A stretch of DNA of 27,170 nucleotides from Baffinella frigidus (GCA_026770585.1 MU647828.1:24556-51725); one strand, 5' to 3'; counted from the stretch's first letter, positions 8,915 through 16,495 are shown. Program-made: numbers and translations. The notes: generated by a model not told the origin, from the letters alone.

Positions 8915-11422
8915 GAAAGAGTGAGAAAAAGAGAGCAGGACGCGAGACACAGGCGAGCAGCACTTGGCGGAAGACTTGGAAGAACAGACGGATGAGGCGA
9001 GAGGGCGTGGGGGCGATGGCAGGAGGCTTGGCCCCGCGGGCGTCGACAGCCACTGCCCGTGTCCGTGGCACGCACAGCCTCCCCTGGCAAGGCAGGCAGC
9101 GAGGCACGACCGCAGCGCAGGCAGGGCACGTCGGTGGGTGGCCGCGCCACCATTCGAGGCCTCGAGGGGGGGGGGGCGGGAACGTGGAGGAGCGTGGCTG
9201 CGAGGGGTGGTCGAGCACACACCTCATGGAGGGGTGGTGGAGCAACACAGACCTGATGGAGGGTGGCAGCAAGTTCGAAGGTAGCGTTGGGGATGACAAG
9301 GTCTTGCATCCGACCAACAAGTCCGCTGGCCTTTGCCTCTTCGATCTCCACGGCATTCGTCCTGAAGCAGCAGCAGCAGCAGCAGCATCACCCAACCACC
9401 ACACAAGCCCAGTCACGTGTCGGTTGCAGAATACAACGTTTTGACTAGCCTTCGACAAAAGCATGCAGCGGCGTCGCTCGTCGCCCCATGTGCGCTCTTC
9501 CAAGAGACGTGGCATCGGTCGGAAGGCAGGAGCCACTTTGTCCAACAATGGATGCAGCAGCTCCTGGCGAGGCAGCGCTTTATCGCGCAACACTCTTTCG
9601 AGAGCCGAGGCACGGATGGAGCCTCGGACGCAGCGCAACGAGGACGGGTCGAGGGGGGGGGCAGAACCTGTTGGGCTTGGGCACAAGCGCCGTCACCGTG
9701 TTGGCTTCGTCCTCGTACCCTCCCGCCCTGCGACCCACGAGCCACCAGACACCATCGTCATCGCGCACCCTGGCAGACCCAGAGGCACCTTCCTGCTGGG
9801 CACTTCCAGGAAGGCTGGCGGCAACACCTGGTCTGCACCCGTGGTGACAAGGCGCACCCTGCCTGCCACGTGCCAGCCATCTCGCGGAGACAACCAGTGG
9901 CGGTGCCGCCACCCTCCCGTCTGTCTCAAGAGTGCTCTTCAGACAGTGCTCTCTCTACTCTTTCACGGGGCAATCTAGGCGCCGCGCGCGCGTACTGGCA
10001 CGTGCAAAGGCAACACTCGTGAGAGTGGGGATGCTCTGGGTAGAGCCTTCCGCACGCATGGGAACCCCACGCGGGAGCCTCACAGTGAGGCAGGGCCTCG
10101 GGGCGTGACCCGCTGCATGTCAAAGGCTTGCGGCAGAAGCTGGCGTGGATGGGCCTGACATCCCCGCGCCACTCTTCTCGCTCGCACCAGGGCCGGGCGC
10201 GGCAGGGGAGGGAGGGCGGGACCTCAGCTGTTCTGCAAGATCGAAGAAGTGCGAGGGGTAGAGCATCGGCCAGTGGTACTGCAAAGGGAACAGGTATTTG
10301 GTCATCTCGCTCACGCCAACAGGTCATCGGTCATCTCGCTCACGGATGTTGTCTTGCCAAGCATGAAGGCCGTGTGTTGCCTCTCGCGCCATGCTCTCCA
10401 CAGGAACACATCCAGCAAAGCTTTGCAGAAAACACAAGCGCGAAACCCCAGGGTGCAAGGCCCTGTGGGGGGGAGGCCCTGCGGGTGGAAGGCCCTACGG
10501 AAGGAGGGGCCTGCAGGAGAAAGGGCCTACGGGAGGCGGGGAGGGAGGGCCTGGGGGAAGAAGGTCCTGACCTGGGAGATTTCGATGTAGAAGGTGCGGT
10601 GGGTCACGTCCAGAAACAGCGTTTCGATGTCGCCTGGCCACTCCTGCCAGAACTCCCCTCATCTCCAGTCAACGCTCCGGCCGGGAAAAGCGCCGGGAAT
10701 GTGTGCCGGCACGCCTCTCATTCGGCATTCTTACGGAGGAAGTGCCCAAGAGACGTCGCTCAGAGAGAGAGAGAGAGAGAGAGAGTGTGGGAGGGTCGGA
10801 CGCACCCAGTCCTTGGGCACGGGACGGTCGGCGGCGCGCAGGTCGTTCTTCATCACCTCGTCCATGTACTCCCACGTCACCAGATTGCCATCGGACGGGC
10901 AGCCGTAGACAGAGACCTTCATGTGCGGCAACCCGGAGCAGGGATCCAGCCGAATCAGCAGCCTGCCAGCGCCAGTGCCCTGACCAGTCAGGGCCAAGGC
11001 CGCAGAGAAATGGAGAAATCGCTGGCAAGTGGCGAGGCTAGGGAAGATGTGAGCGACACGGGCTGCACGTGGGAGCAGTGGGAAGGGAGTTTCCTTCGCT
11101 CCGTCCACTGCACGGCCAGCTTGGTTGTCGCGTCGTCCATGTGGTACCTGTAGCAGAGCGATTCGTTCGATCGCAGCGACCCCGTCACCATCTGATCCGA
11201 GAGGATCGGCACCCACGCACCCTCCGCGTGTTCCGGCGCCAGTGCTGCGCACATCAGTCCGCAGAGCAGCAGCTGCGCCAGCCAGCCGGTCCGCCGTGCT
11301 TCCTCCACCGGGGAAGCTCCTCCTGGTCGCGTGCGGGATCGCCGACTGTCCCTTTTCCAGCCACACTCACCCTGATCCCCCGCATGGACTCGAGGCCGCC
11401 TCTTGCTCGTGACGTTCGCCAT
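3416..11422 (-). CDS. Predicted type I membrane protein with EF-hand, more than 20 exons
   Basis: Exons in transcript order: 11422-11114, 10979-10806, 10643-10572, 10278-10223, 9449-9417, 9361-9253, 8766-8686, 8269-8238, 8174-8004, 7728-7688, 7548-7241, 6386-6257, 5960-5900, 5672-5624, 5526-5395, 5220-5165, 5090-5074, 4891-4822, 4577-4532, 4446-4281, 4146-4085, 3858-3769, 3622-3416. All junctions are GT...AG and agree in phase, which gives about 820 residues. The features are a signal-like hydrophobic stretch, an extracellular region with PCSG, YGCPSDG and NST motifs, an EF-hand loop, a transmembrane helix and a short tail. The best exons are 10979-10806, 4446-4281, 6386-6257, 3858-3769 and 3622-3416. 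The weakest are the region 8004-7241, the 17-base exon at 5074, and 9449-9417. The family is not recognised; the R-Y-x-H...PC pattern faintly recalls NDNF-type extracellular modules, but this is not an assignment. The gene is convergent with the UBA-like gene. Confidence 0.6.
3769..3858 (-). other. Transmembrane-helix exon of the membrane protein
   Basis: A 90-base phase-0 exon between ggcggcag and CCCAG|gtcagg. It reads ELGGTDTALMTG, then IGLSIGVVAIVIAILIAQ, a helix of about 20 hydrophobic residues close to the C-terminus. With the N-terminal signal it predicts a type I topology. The preceding exon (4146-4085) gives the juxtamembrane TVQRNTPVYNPP and has a strong donor, CCG|gtaagc. Confidence 0.75.
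3925..3950 (-). pseudogene. Relic copy of the start of the transmembrane exon
   Basis: Just upstream (in transcript sense) of the transmembrane exon, ggcggcag|GACCTTGGAGGCACCGAC repeats the acceptor and first codons of that exon (ggcggcag|GAGCTGGGAGGGACGGAC). It reads DLGGTD against ELGGTD but then loses the transmembrane sequence. It looks like a partial duplication of an intron-exon boundary. Confidence 0.5.
4173..4243 (+). repeat. 18-bp tandem repeat, about four copies
   Basis: Repeats of GCGAATGCCACCACGCGA. It lies in the intron between the exons 4446-4281 and 4146-4085 of the minus-strand gene, close to the 3' splice site. Confidence 0.9.
4281..4446 (-). other. Well-bounded extracellular exon with strand-rich sequence
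   Basis: The acceptor is gtgtgagtgcag and the donor ACAG|gtgggg. It reads QEDGRLTYILSHLLDDDNNI, then YLLNIIVQNTRTGLSRSFYL, then CLITTTRH. Alternating hydrophobic residues and the NTRTG turn suggest beta-sandwich strands. The preceding exon (4577-4532, MTPCRGPRVVVDPPH) joins in phase and supplies a Cys that may pair with CLI. This is one of the most convincing coding stretches of the gene. Confidence 0.7.
4479..4509 (+). repeat. (GA)n microsatellite
   Basis: GA-rich tract on the plus strand, CT-rich on the sense strand of the membrane-protein gene, in the intron before exon 4446-4281. Confidence 0.9.
4794..4830. repeat. Palindromic 17-bp tandem pair
   Basis: Two copies of CCCCCACGACTGTCGTGG, each with inverted halves CCACGAC/GTCGTGG. 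One copy overlaps the predicted donor of exon 4891-4822, so that boundary could shift by one repeat unit. Confidence 0.85.
4901..5000 (+). repeat. Long GA-rich microsatellite
   Basis: About 100 bp of GA with scattered GC/GG/AAG interruptions. On the sense strand of the minus gene it is a polypyrimidine stretch directly before the acceptor of exon 4891-4822. Confidence 0.95.
5584..5648. repeat. Tandem duplication across an exon end
   Basis: The motif TGATCGAGGCGAGAAAAGGG occurs twice about 37 bp apart. One copy is the end of exon 5672-5624 (coding LDPFLASI), the other lies in the following intron. Confidence 0.85.
5731..5792. repeat. About 30-bp tandem pair
   Basis: Two copies containing ACACACACCGCACGCCG and GTTGAAGCATCA, within an intron of the minus-strand gene. 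Confidence 0.9.
6257..6386 (-). other. EF-hand exon of the membrane protein
   Basis: The acceptor is gttgcgcag and the frame is phase 0 after ...YTEDITQ of the exon ending at 7241. It reads TVEYIARRDFRRI, then the 12-residue loop DADGDGFVTQWE, then YLAEY. Loop positions 1, 3 and 5 are Asp, 6 is Gly, 8 is Val and 12 is Glu, so all canonical Ca2+ ligands and the flanking helices are present. Only one complete EF-hand is visible; the preceding AEDLQFMIYTEDITQ may be part of a degenerate partner. In the model the loop is extracellular or lumenal, as in SPARC-type or ER EF-hand proteins. The low-coordinate donor (CGCG|gtcctt) is the best phase-1 fit; a run-on through a Pro-rich tract is an alternative. 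Confidence 0.75.
8479..8551. repeat. 37-bp tandem pair
   Basis: Two near-identical copies beginning GGACAGACGCACGCCACCAC. They lie in an intron of the minus-strand gene. Confidence 0.9.
8837..8914 (+). repeat. (GA)n followed by (GACA)n compound microsatellite
   Basis: A run of about 17 GA units at 8837-8871 is followed by about ten GACA units at 8875-8914. It is intronic in the minus-strand gene, so the transcript would carry (UC)n and (UGUC)n. Confidence 0.95.
10300..10343. repeat. 29-bp spaced duplication beside an exon
   Basis: GGTCATCTCGCTCAC appears at 10300 and 10329. On the minus strand each reads gtgagcgagatgacc, which resembles a splice donor. It lies just upstream of the exon 10278-10223. 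Confidence 0.85.
10448..10565. repeat. Degenerate minisatellite rich in GGCCCT/GGGCCT
   Basis: Imperfect units of about 18-20 bp (GGCCCTGTGGGGGGGA, GGCCCTGCGGGTGGAA, GGCCCTACGGAAGGAG and others) in the intron between exons 10643-10572 and 10278-10223. Confidence 0.8.
10762..10785 (+). repeat. (GA)n microsatellite near a splice donor
   Basis: A GA run about 20 bp downstream (in sense) of the donor GACTGG|gtgcgt. It is CT on the transcript strand. Confidence 0.95.
11114..11422 (-). other. First exon: signal-peptide-like leader of the membrane protein
   Basis: Starts MANVTSKRRPRV. The hydrophobic segment WLAQLLLCGLMCAALA follows at about residues 46-62, then AEGAW, a plausible signal cleavage region. 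The mature part continues LRSNESLCYRYHMDDATTKL. The basic leader before the hydrophobic core is unusually long at about 45 residues. A 48-base GT...AG segment inside it (gtgagt...gaccag) is in frame and could be a tiny intron, which would shorten the leader by 16 residues. An in-frame upstream ATG at 11494 exists but lies inside a dispersed repeat. The donor GCC|gtgcag at 11114 is one of two phase-0 choices. Confidence 0.5.
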
Positions 11423-11689
11423 TATTTTGGGACTCACCCCCCAACTTATGTTGACAGGCAAAAGCAGTTCTTTTTTGAGGGGTTCGTTACGCAAGCTTCC
11501 AGCCCTGATGGGCTTTTTGGCCTAAATTAAAACCTAAAGGACCTAAAGGACCTAAAGGGGAACCTTTAAGTAGTTACCTGAACCACGACGAGGTGGTGCT
11601 CTCCTCCGTACCTGAACCCTTCGGGGTTCTCGGGCTAGCGCCCCGTACAGCCCATGCACCTCTTGTATCTCCTTGTGAAGCTTGACGCT

Positions 11690-11970
11690 GCCGTGCCTTA
11701 ACGATCGTATTAATAAAGGGCCTCTTCTCTCTAAAGGCCATGGGCCTCATAAAGGCTGACTTGGGTTCTGTGCGTGGGCGGGCATGGTCACCAATTGGTA
11801 TGCCTCCAAACAACCCAAGAGAACCACCCTGTATCCCCTCTTCACGAGCCTCTGCAATGAAGAGCTCAACGCGATCCGAAAGCAAAAATGCTTTCTCTGC
11901 AGATCCCTTCTACGGAACGGCGTGTCGTTGGGCTATGTTGGGAGAAATTAAAACCTCAAGGACCTCAAGG
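11690..11970 (-). repeat. Long dispersed repeat, copy A
   Basis: Shares with the copies at 12960, 17265, 17975 and 27025 the order TCTCCCAACATA, GACACGCC, TTCCGTAGAAGG, GCTTTCGGATCGCGTTGAGC, AACCCAAGTCAGCC, TTTATGAGGCCCATGG (read on the minus strand). Orientation here is minus. No recognisable protein or tRNA-like promoter was seen. Confidence 0.8.
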
Positions 11971-12053
11971 AAGCGGATCAAATCCCCTCTACACTCACCC
12001 CTTTTTCAGACTTTGAAACATTTCAGGCCTCGAAAAGGGATTTGATCCGCTTC
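11970..12053. repeat. Fold-back with 17-bp perfect arms
   Basis: GAAGCGGATCAAATCCC at 11970-11986 and its exact complement at 12037-12053, with about 50 bp between. Confidence 0.85.
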
Positions 12054-12228
12054 AGGGCCCAGAAAAGCCCTCCAGGGCTGGAAGCTTGCGTGACGAGGGC
12101 GAAGCGAACCAAAAGTTGATATATTTTTGCCTGAGAATAGTTGACTTTTGTCAAAAAAAAGCTTCTGGACGAGCCCGCCTCGGTACCGAAACTCACCGTA
12201 ACCTGTTTAGATAGGTGTTCTGCACAGA

Positions 12229-12468
12229 TAGAGCGTTTGCGGTAATTGTTGTCCGTTTTGGACGTACGGTTTCCCTGTTTCCCCGTTTTGAAATGGACTT
12301 GTAGAGTTTTAGAGCGAGTAGTAAAACACAAGTGTTGTTTTAAATAGTATCAGAAGCACGTTTCCGGTACTATTTAAAATCCTTGTCACGTCCTACAAGT
12401 TCATTTCAAAACGGGGAAACGGGGAAACCGTACGTCCAAAACGGACAACAATTACAGCAAACGCTCTA
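12229..12468. mobile_element. Fold-back element with about 76-bp inverted arms
   Basis: The arm 12229-12304 is nearly the exact complement of 12393-12468, including GACGTACGGTTTCC and CCCCGTTTTGAAAT. Inside, TTTAAATAGTA and TACTATTTAAA form a second nested pair. It has no coding capacity. The two arms are nearly identical, which suggests recent origin or a maintained hairpin. Confidence 0.85.
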
Positions 12469-12959
12469 CACTTTTTGGTATCTGGAGATGGAATTCTTAG
12501 TTTTTCAAGAGCTACAACTTTGCTCATGGACCCGAAAAGTGTATCCCTGCAGATACGCAAACATGGTCTAGGCTAAATCGACCGCTTAAACACACTCTTT
12601 TTTTTCTCGGAAGGGCCCGCCTCGGGACCCCGAAGGGCCCGCCTCAGGACAATTTCAGACATGGTGGAGGCGAGCTTTCAAGGATGGGTCGTCACGAACA
12701 ACCGAAAGGGGGGGTGCGCATCACTGCACCACGGGAAAGGGGGCTCGGCCGGACCCACATGGGTTGGGTCAAGGAGCTCATTCGTAGATTATTCCCAACT
12801 CCTCAAGAGTGAGGTGGGCTGTGGCCTTCGATGTGAGTGTAAATAAAAGCACCAAAGCACCAAAGACCATTCAGGTTTCTCTTTTTGCTCAAAAAGGCCC
12901 TTTTGGTCCTTGCGTGGATTGCCCGGAAATTTGCTGGCTTCCGTACATTAGATCCCAAC

Positions 12960-13320
12960 AATACCGCATTTATTTCCTGTCGTCTTTGGTGGCTGGCTGA
13001 TTTCACATCACCCCCACACACCATCCCTCTCACCTTGTTGGGTATCCGTGGCTGGAGCTTTTATACTTCAACCATGGGATTCCATGAGCCTCAGACTGGC
13101 TGACTTGGATTCGGTGTGTGTGATGAGCGCGATTTTCTGGATCCACTCAAGCACCCCAAAAGAAGTACCCTGTATCCTCTCTTCACAAGCCTCGGCACTG
13201 GAGAGCTCAACGCGATCCGAAAGCAAAAATGCTTTTTCAGTAGTCCTTTCTATGTAAGGGCGTGTCGTTGGGCTATGTTGGGAGATATTAAAACCTGAAG
13301 GACCTAAAGGATGTGCATGG
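12960..13320 (-). repeat. Long dispersed repeat, copy B
   Basis: Minus-oriented copy with the fullest 3' extension. It includes ACCATGGGATTCCATGAGCC, the GCGATCCGAAAGCAAAAATG block, and CTATGTTGGGAGATATTAAA next to ACCTAAAGG. Some open frames are shared with other copies but change frame between them, so coding is unlikely. Confidence 0.8.
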
Positions 13321-13334
13321 CTTTTCTGCAAAAT

Positions 13335-13400
13335 AAGTTCCGGTGTCCGCCTATGTTGGGAGCTCGAAGAACCTAAAGGACCTACAGGGCTTTGCACGCT
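13335..13400 (-). repeat. GGACACCGGAAC-type repeat, inverted copies
   Basis: Contains GTTCCGGTGTCCGCCTATGT and GGGAGCTCGAAGAACCTAAAG, the reverse complement of the tandem family at 16139-16495. Confidence 0.8.
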
Positions 13401-13559
13401 CTCTCTCGCGAGCGCGCGCACTCTCTCTCGGTTTGGAAAGCGATTAGGGGGTGTCCCTTGCGCCTGGGCTATAGGAAATTCCTGGGTCCCCAGGATTTCA
13501 CTCTTTGTTGATTCCCGAATTCGCTAGCAATTGCCCCAAATCAATTGACCAGGCAACGG

Positions 13560-13865
13560 TTTATGGTTGAGGGTTGAGGGTTGAGGGTTGAGTGTTTAGG
13601 GTTTGGGGTTCAGGGTTTAGGGTGTAGGGTTTGGGTTCAGTGTCAAGGGTTTAGCATTTAGAGTTGAGGATTCAGGGTTCAGTTTTTCAGAGTTTACGGT
13701 GTTTCAATTTCGCCCAATATAGCCCACCAACACGCCCTTCCGCAAAAACGAAATCAGCAGAAAGGACTGCAGAGAAATCATTTTAGGGTAATGGTTTAGG
13801 GTTTATTGTTTAGGTTTCTGGTTTTAGGGTTCAGGGTTTAGGGTTCGGTGTGCAGGATTCGGGTT
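13560..13865 (+). repeat. Degenerate TTTAGGG telomere-like tract
   Basis: Interrupted runs of GGGTTTA, GGGTTGA and GGGTTCA variants at about 13563-13690 and 13785-13862. The G-rich strand is plus. Confidence 0.85.
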
Positions 13866-13871
13866 TATGGT

Positions 13872-13975
13872 GTCTGGGGATACAACCCCATGTAGAATGG
13901 CCGGAGTGACATTAAACAGTCACGAGATACAAGACTCCACGCGCCTGGGACTCTATCTTCTCGGTGAAGCCTTAC
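13872..13975 (+). repeat. Hairpin module, copy 1
   Basis: TGGGGATACAACCCCATGTA, then GCCGGAGTGACATTAAACAG, TCACG, and later CTCGGTGAAGCCTTACT. Two short stems are possible: GGGG/CCCC and GTGAC/GTCAC. It follows directly on a telomere-like tract. Confidence 0.7.
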
Positions 13976-13977
13976 TT

Positions 13978-14100
13978 CTGGGGATATTACCCCACATGGA
14001 GACAGCCGGTGCGACTTGACAAGTCACGGCCACTTTAGTCAGGTGGACGTGACTTGTGTAAAGTCGCTCCGGCTATCTCTATGTGGGGTAATATCCCCAG
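13978..14100. repeat. Hairpin module, head-to-head pair with about 50-bp arms
   Basis: The left arm (13978-14028) starts CTGGGGATATTACCCCACAT and includes GCGACTTGACAAGTCAC. The right arm (14048-14100) is its near complement and ends GGGGTAATATCCCCAG. Each arm is one copy of the module seen at 13872, 14357 and 25669. Confidence 0.85.
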
Positions 14101-14356
14101 ATTACTCAAGACACAAATCACGGTCTGAAGTCCAAGAATGAAGCATCCGCAAGACCCGACAACTAGTCAGCACCCCCCTACGGGTTAGTCTAGGGGCGGC
14201 AAGTCCAACAAGTCCAATAAGTTCCAACGATCCGTCAATCTACAACACGCGCATCAAGCCCATCAAGCTGCTGCTGCGCAGGTCCCTAGCAACTGCTAAG
14301 CACGTAGTCTTTTCAAATGTGATAATCCACTCACCGAGAACGCCTCGTGAGGTGGG

Positions 14357-14520
14357 CTCTGGGAAAACAGCCCCATGTAGGATGACCGGATTTACTTTAC
14401 ACAGTCACGTCCACTAAAAGGAGATATAAGACCGCACCTTCCTCGGACTCCTGTTCTCCTCAGTGAAGCCTTACTCGCACACGATGTCTGTGTGTCTCGA
14501 GCGCCCGAGCGGAGCCCTTC
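14357..14520 (+). repeat. Hairpin module, copy 3
   Basis: TCTGGGAAAACAGCCCCATG, then GACCGGATTTACTTTACACA, GTCACGTCC, and CTCAGTGAAGCCTTACTCGC. It sits directly before the largest telomere-like tract. Confidence 0.7.
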
Positions 14521-14544
14521 CAACCTTCCGCCAGAGGGTGTGGG

Positions 14545-15720
14545 ATTTCGGGTTTGGATTTTAGGGTAAAGGATTTAGGGTTCAGCGTTTAGTGTTCAGT
14601 GTTGACGGGTTGAGAATTCAGGGTGTGGGGTTGAGGGTTTAGGATACAGGGTTTGAGGGGTTAGGGCTCAGGGTTGGGGGTTCAGAGTTTTTCGGTTTGG
14701 GATTTACGGCTTAGGGTTCAGGGTTCAAGGATTAAAGTTAAGGGTTTTGGGGTTCAGGAATTAGGGTTCAGGGTTTCAGGGTTTAGGGTTCAGGATTTTG
14801 GATTTGGATTTAGGGTTGATGGTTTAGTGTTGGGTATAGGGTTGAGGGTTTAGGAATTAGGGTTTAGGGTTGATGAATTGGGAACTAGGTTGTAGGGTGT
14901 AGAGTTTGGGGTTGAGGGTTGAGGGATTAGAGTTGAGTGTAGGAATAAGGGTTTAGGAACTACGGTTTAGGATTTAGGGTGTAGGGTTTAGTGTTTAGGG
15001 TTGAGGGTTTAGGTTTGAGGTTTGAGGGTTTAGGGTTTGAGGTTTGGGGTTGGGTGGTTTAGGTGTCAGAGTTTAGGGTTTGTGCTTGATGGTTAAGTGT
15101 TCAAGGCTCAGGGTTTAGAGATTAGGGTTTAGGGTTTAGGGGTTGGTGATCAGGGTTTGGGCTTCAGGGTTTAGGGTTTAGGGTCAGGGTTGAGTGGTTT
15201 GGGGTTTGGGGTTTCTAGGTCTAGGGTTTAGGGTTTAGGGTTTAGTGTACGGTAAACAGGGTTGGGATTCAGGTGTCGGGATCACGGTTCAATGGTTTAG
15301 GGATTAGTGTGTAGGGTTTCGGGTTTATGGATTAGGGTTTAGGGTTCAGGGTTTAGGGTTTAGGGTTGAGGGTTTGGGGTTTAGGGTTCAGGGTTTAGGG
15401 TTTAGGGTTTAGGGTTTAGGGTTGAGGGTTTAGTGTTTAGAGTTGGGGGTTTTAGGGTGTGGGGTTTGGGGTTTAGGGCAGGGTTTAGGTTTCAGGGTTT
15501 AGTTTTCACGGTTTAGTGTTCAGGGTTTAGAATTCAGAAGTGAGTTTTTTGGGGTTTAGGGTTTAGGGTTCAGGGAAAAGGGATTGGGGTTGAGAGTTTG
15601 TGGTTGAGGGTTGAGGGTTAAGGATTCAGGGTTCAGGGGATAGGTTTAAGGATTTAGAATTTCAAATTCAGTGGTGAAGGTCTATTGTTTAGTGTTTTGG
15701 GTTTAGGTTTTACAGGGCTA
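14545..15720 (+). repeat. Large degenerate TTTAGGG telomere-like array
   Basis: About 1.2 kb of GGGTTTAGGG with many variants (TTCAGGG, TTGAGGG, TTTGGGG). Perfect runs of three to five units occur near 15225-15245 and 15390-15425. The G-rich strand is plus. Degeneracy and flanking unique sequence show an interstitial or subtelomeric tract, not a chromosome end. Confidence 0.93.
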
Positions 15721-15737
15721 TCTGGGTTCAAGAGCTG

Positions 15738-15782
15738 GGGCTTGCGTGTTCTCAATTTGGGGCCTGCGTGTTCTCAATTTTG
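15738..15782 (+). repeat. 22-bp tandem pair
   Basis: Two copies of GCTTGCGTGTTCTCAATTTG-type sequence following the telomere-like array. Confidence 0.85.
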
Positions 15783-16031
15783 AAGGGCTCTCGATTTGTT
15801 TAGTTTATTCAACCCGCAAGTAATAATTTCAGAAACCGAGCCTCGACCAACGGTGTGGTTACAGCCCCATATCCTGGTTCTCGGTGTGGGGTTTGGGAAA
15901 CAATCCGCAGGGTTCCAGCAAGGCAGAGCGAGGCCCGTAAGAGGCGTGCTCGACCCCGTTACTTGATCTAGCAAGCGGGATTGAATCTGGGGAGCTGATT
16001 GAGAGTCATTGATTCCGCTACTCGCGTCGCG

Positions 16032-16135
16032 AGTGGCTTTACTGGACGGGGAAAACCCGTCACAGGGTTTTTTATTTGGTTCATGTTTTCAGGGTTTACA
16101 GTGTGGTGTTTAGAAAAGCAAGCTCGACCCCATTT
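16032..16135 (+). repeat. Dispersed repeat (GTGTGGTGTTTAG type), copy 1
   Basis: TTTACTGGACGGGGAAAACC, GTCACAGGGTTTTTTATTTG, TTTACAGTGTGGTGTTTAG and AAGCAAGCTCGACCCCA. Relatives lie at 16900-17028, at 17862-17885 (partial) and at 21086-21150. Confidence 0.75.
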
Positions 16136-16138
16136 AGA

Positions 16139-16495
16139 TCCTTTAGGTTCTTCAAACTCCCACCATAGGCGGACACCGGAACATATTCTGCAAAAAGGTC
16201 CGTTTGGTCCTTTAGCTTCTTCGAGCTCCCAACATAGGCGGACACCGGAACGTTAGGTTCTTTAAACTCCCACCATAGGCGGACACCGGAACTTATTCTG
16301 CAAAAAGGTCCGTTAGGTCCTTTAGGTTCTTTGAGCTCCCAACATAGGTGGACACCGGAACGTTAGGTTCTTTAAACTCCCACCATAGGCGGACACCGGA
16401 ACTTATTCTGCAAAAAGGTCTGCAAAAAGGTCCGTTAGGTCCTTTAGGTTCTTCGAGCTCCCAGCATAGGCGGACACCGGAACTTGTTCTGCAGA
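16139..16495 (+). repeat. Tandem array of CCATAGGCGGACACCGGAAC units
   Basis: Six copies of CTCCCAnCATAGGCGGACAC followed by CGGAAC, alternating between short units (GTTAGGTTCTTTAAACTC) and long units (TTATTCTGCAAAAAGGTCCG), in a higher-order period of about 105-120 bp. Confidence 0.9.

Larger units (their letters stand above)
11440..12150. mobile_element. Repeat block bounded by an inverted pair
   Basis: The stretch at 11440-11525 (TTACGCAAGCTTCCAGCCCT, then gggcttttt) recurs inverted at about 12053-12150 (AGGGCTGGAAGCTTGCGTGA). Between them lie ACCTAAAGG repeats and an inverted copy of the long dispersed repeat. No coding sequence for mobility was found. The block begins only about 18 bp upstream of the ATG of the membrane-protein gene. 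Confidence 0.6.

Noticed and set aside
8000-9220. 406-codon minus-strand open frame with SLSLSL runs
   Set aside because: It is mostly intronic CT repeats. Only the short parts matching exons 8004-8174 and 8238-8269 are kept.
8602-9444. 280-codon plus-strand open frame with RERERE and TDRQTDRQ runs
   Set aside because: It is a product of GA and GACA microsatellites on the antisense strand of a better-supported gene.
12480-12600. rRNA or snRNA-like fragment
   Set aside because: A brief look at GGAATTCTTAG-type words suggested structured RNA, but no known RNA core or paired stems could be followed. Similar words recur in the repeat block near 19050.
14545-15720. True chromosome end
   Set aside because: The array is degenerate and is followed by 11 kb of further sequence with genes, so it is interstitial.
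15960-16030. tRNA-like sequence
   Set aside because: GATTGAATC and GATTCCG resemble parts of a T arm, but no cloverleaf with correct spacing could be drawn.
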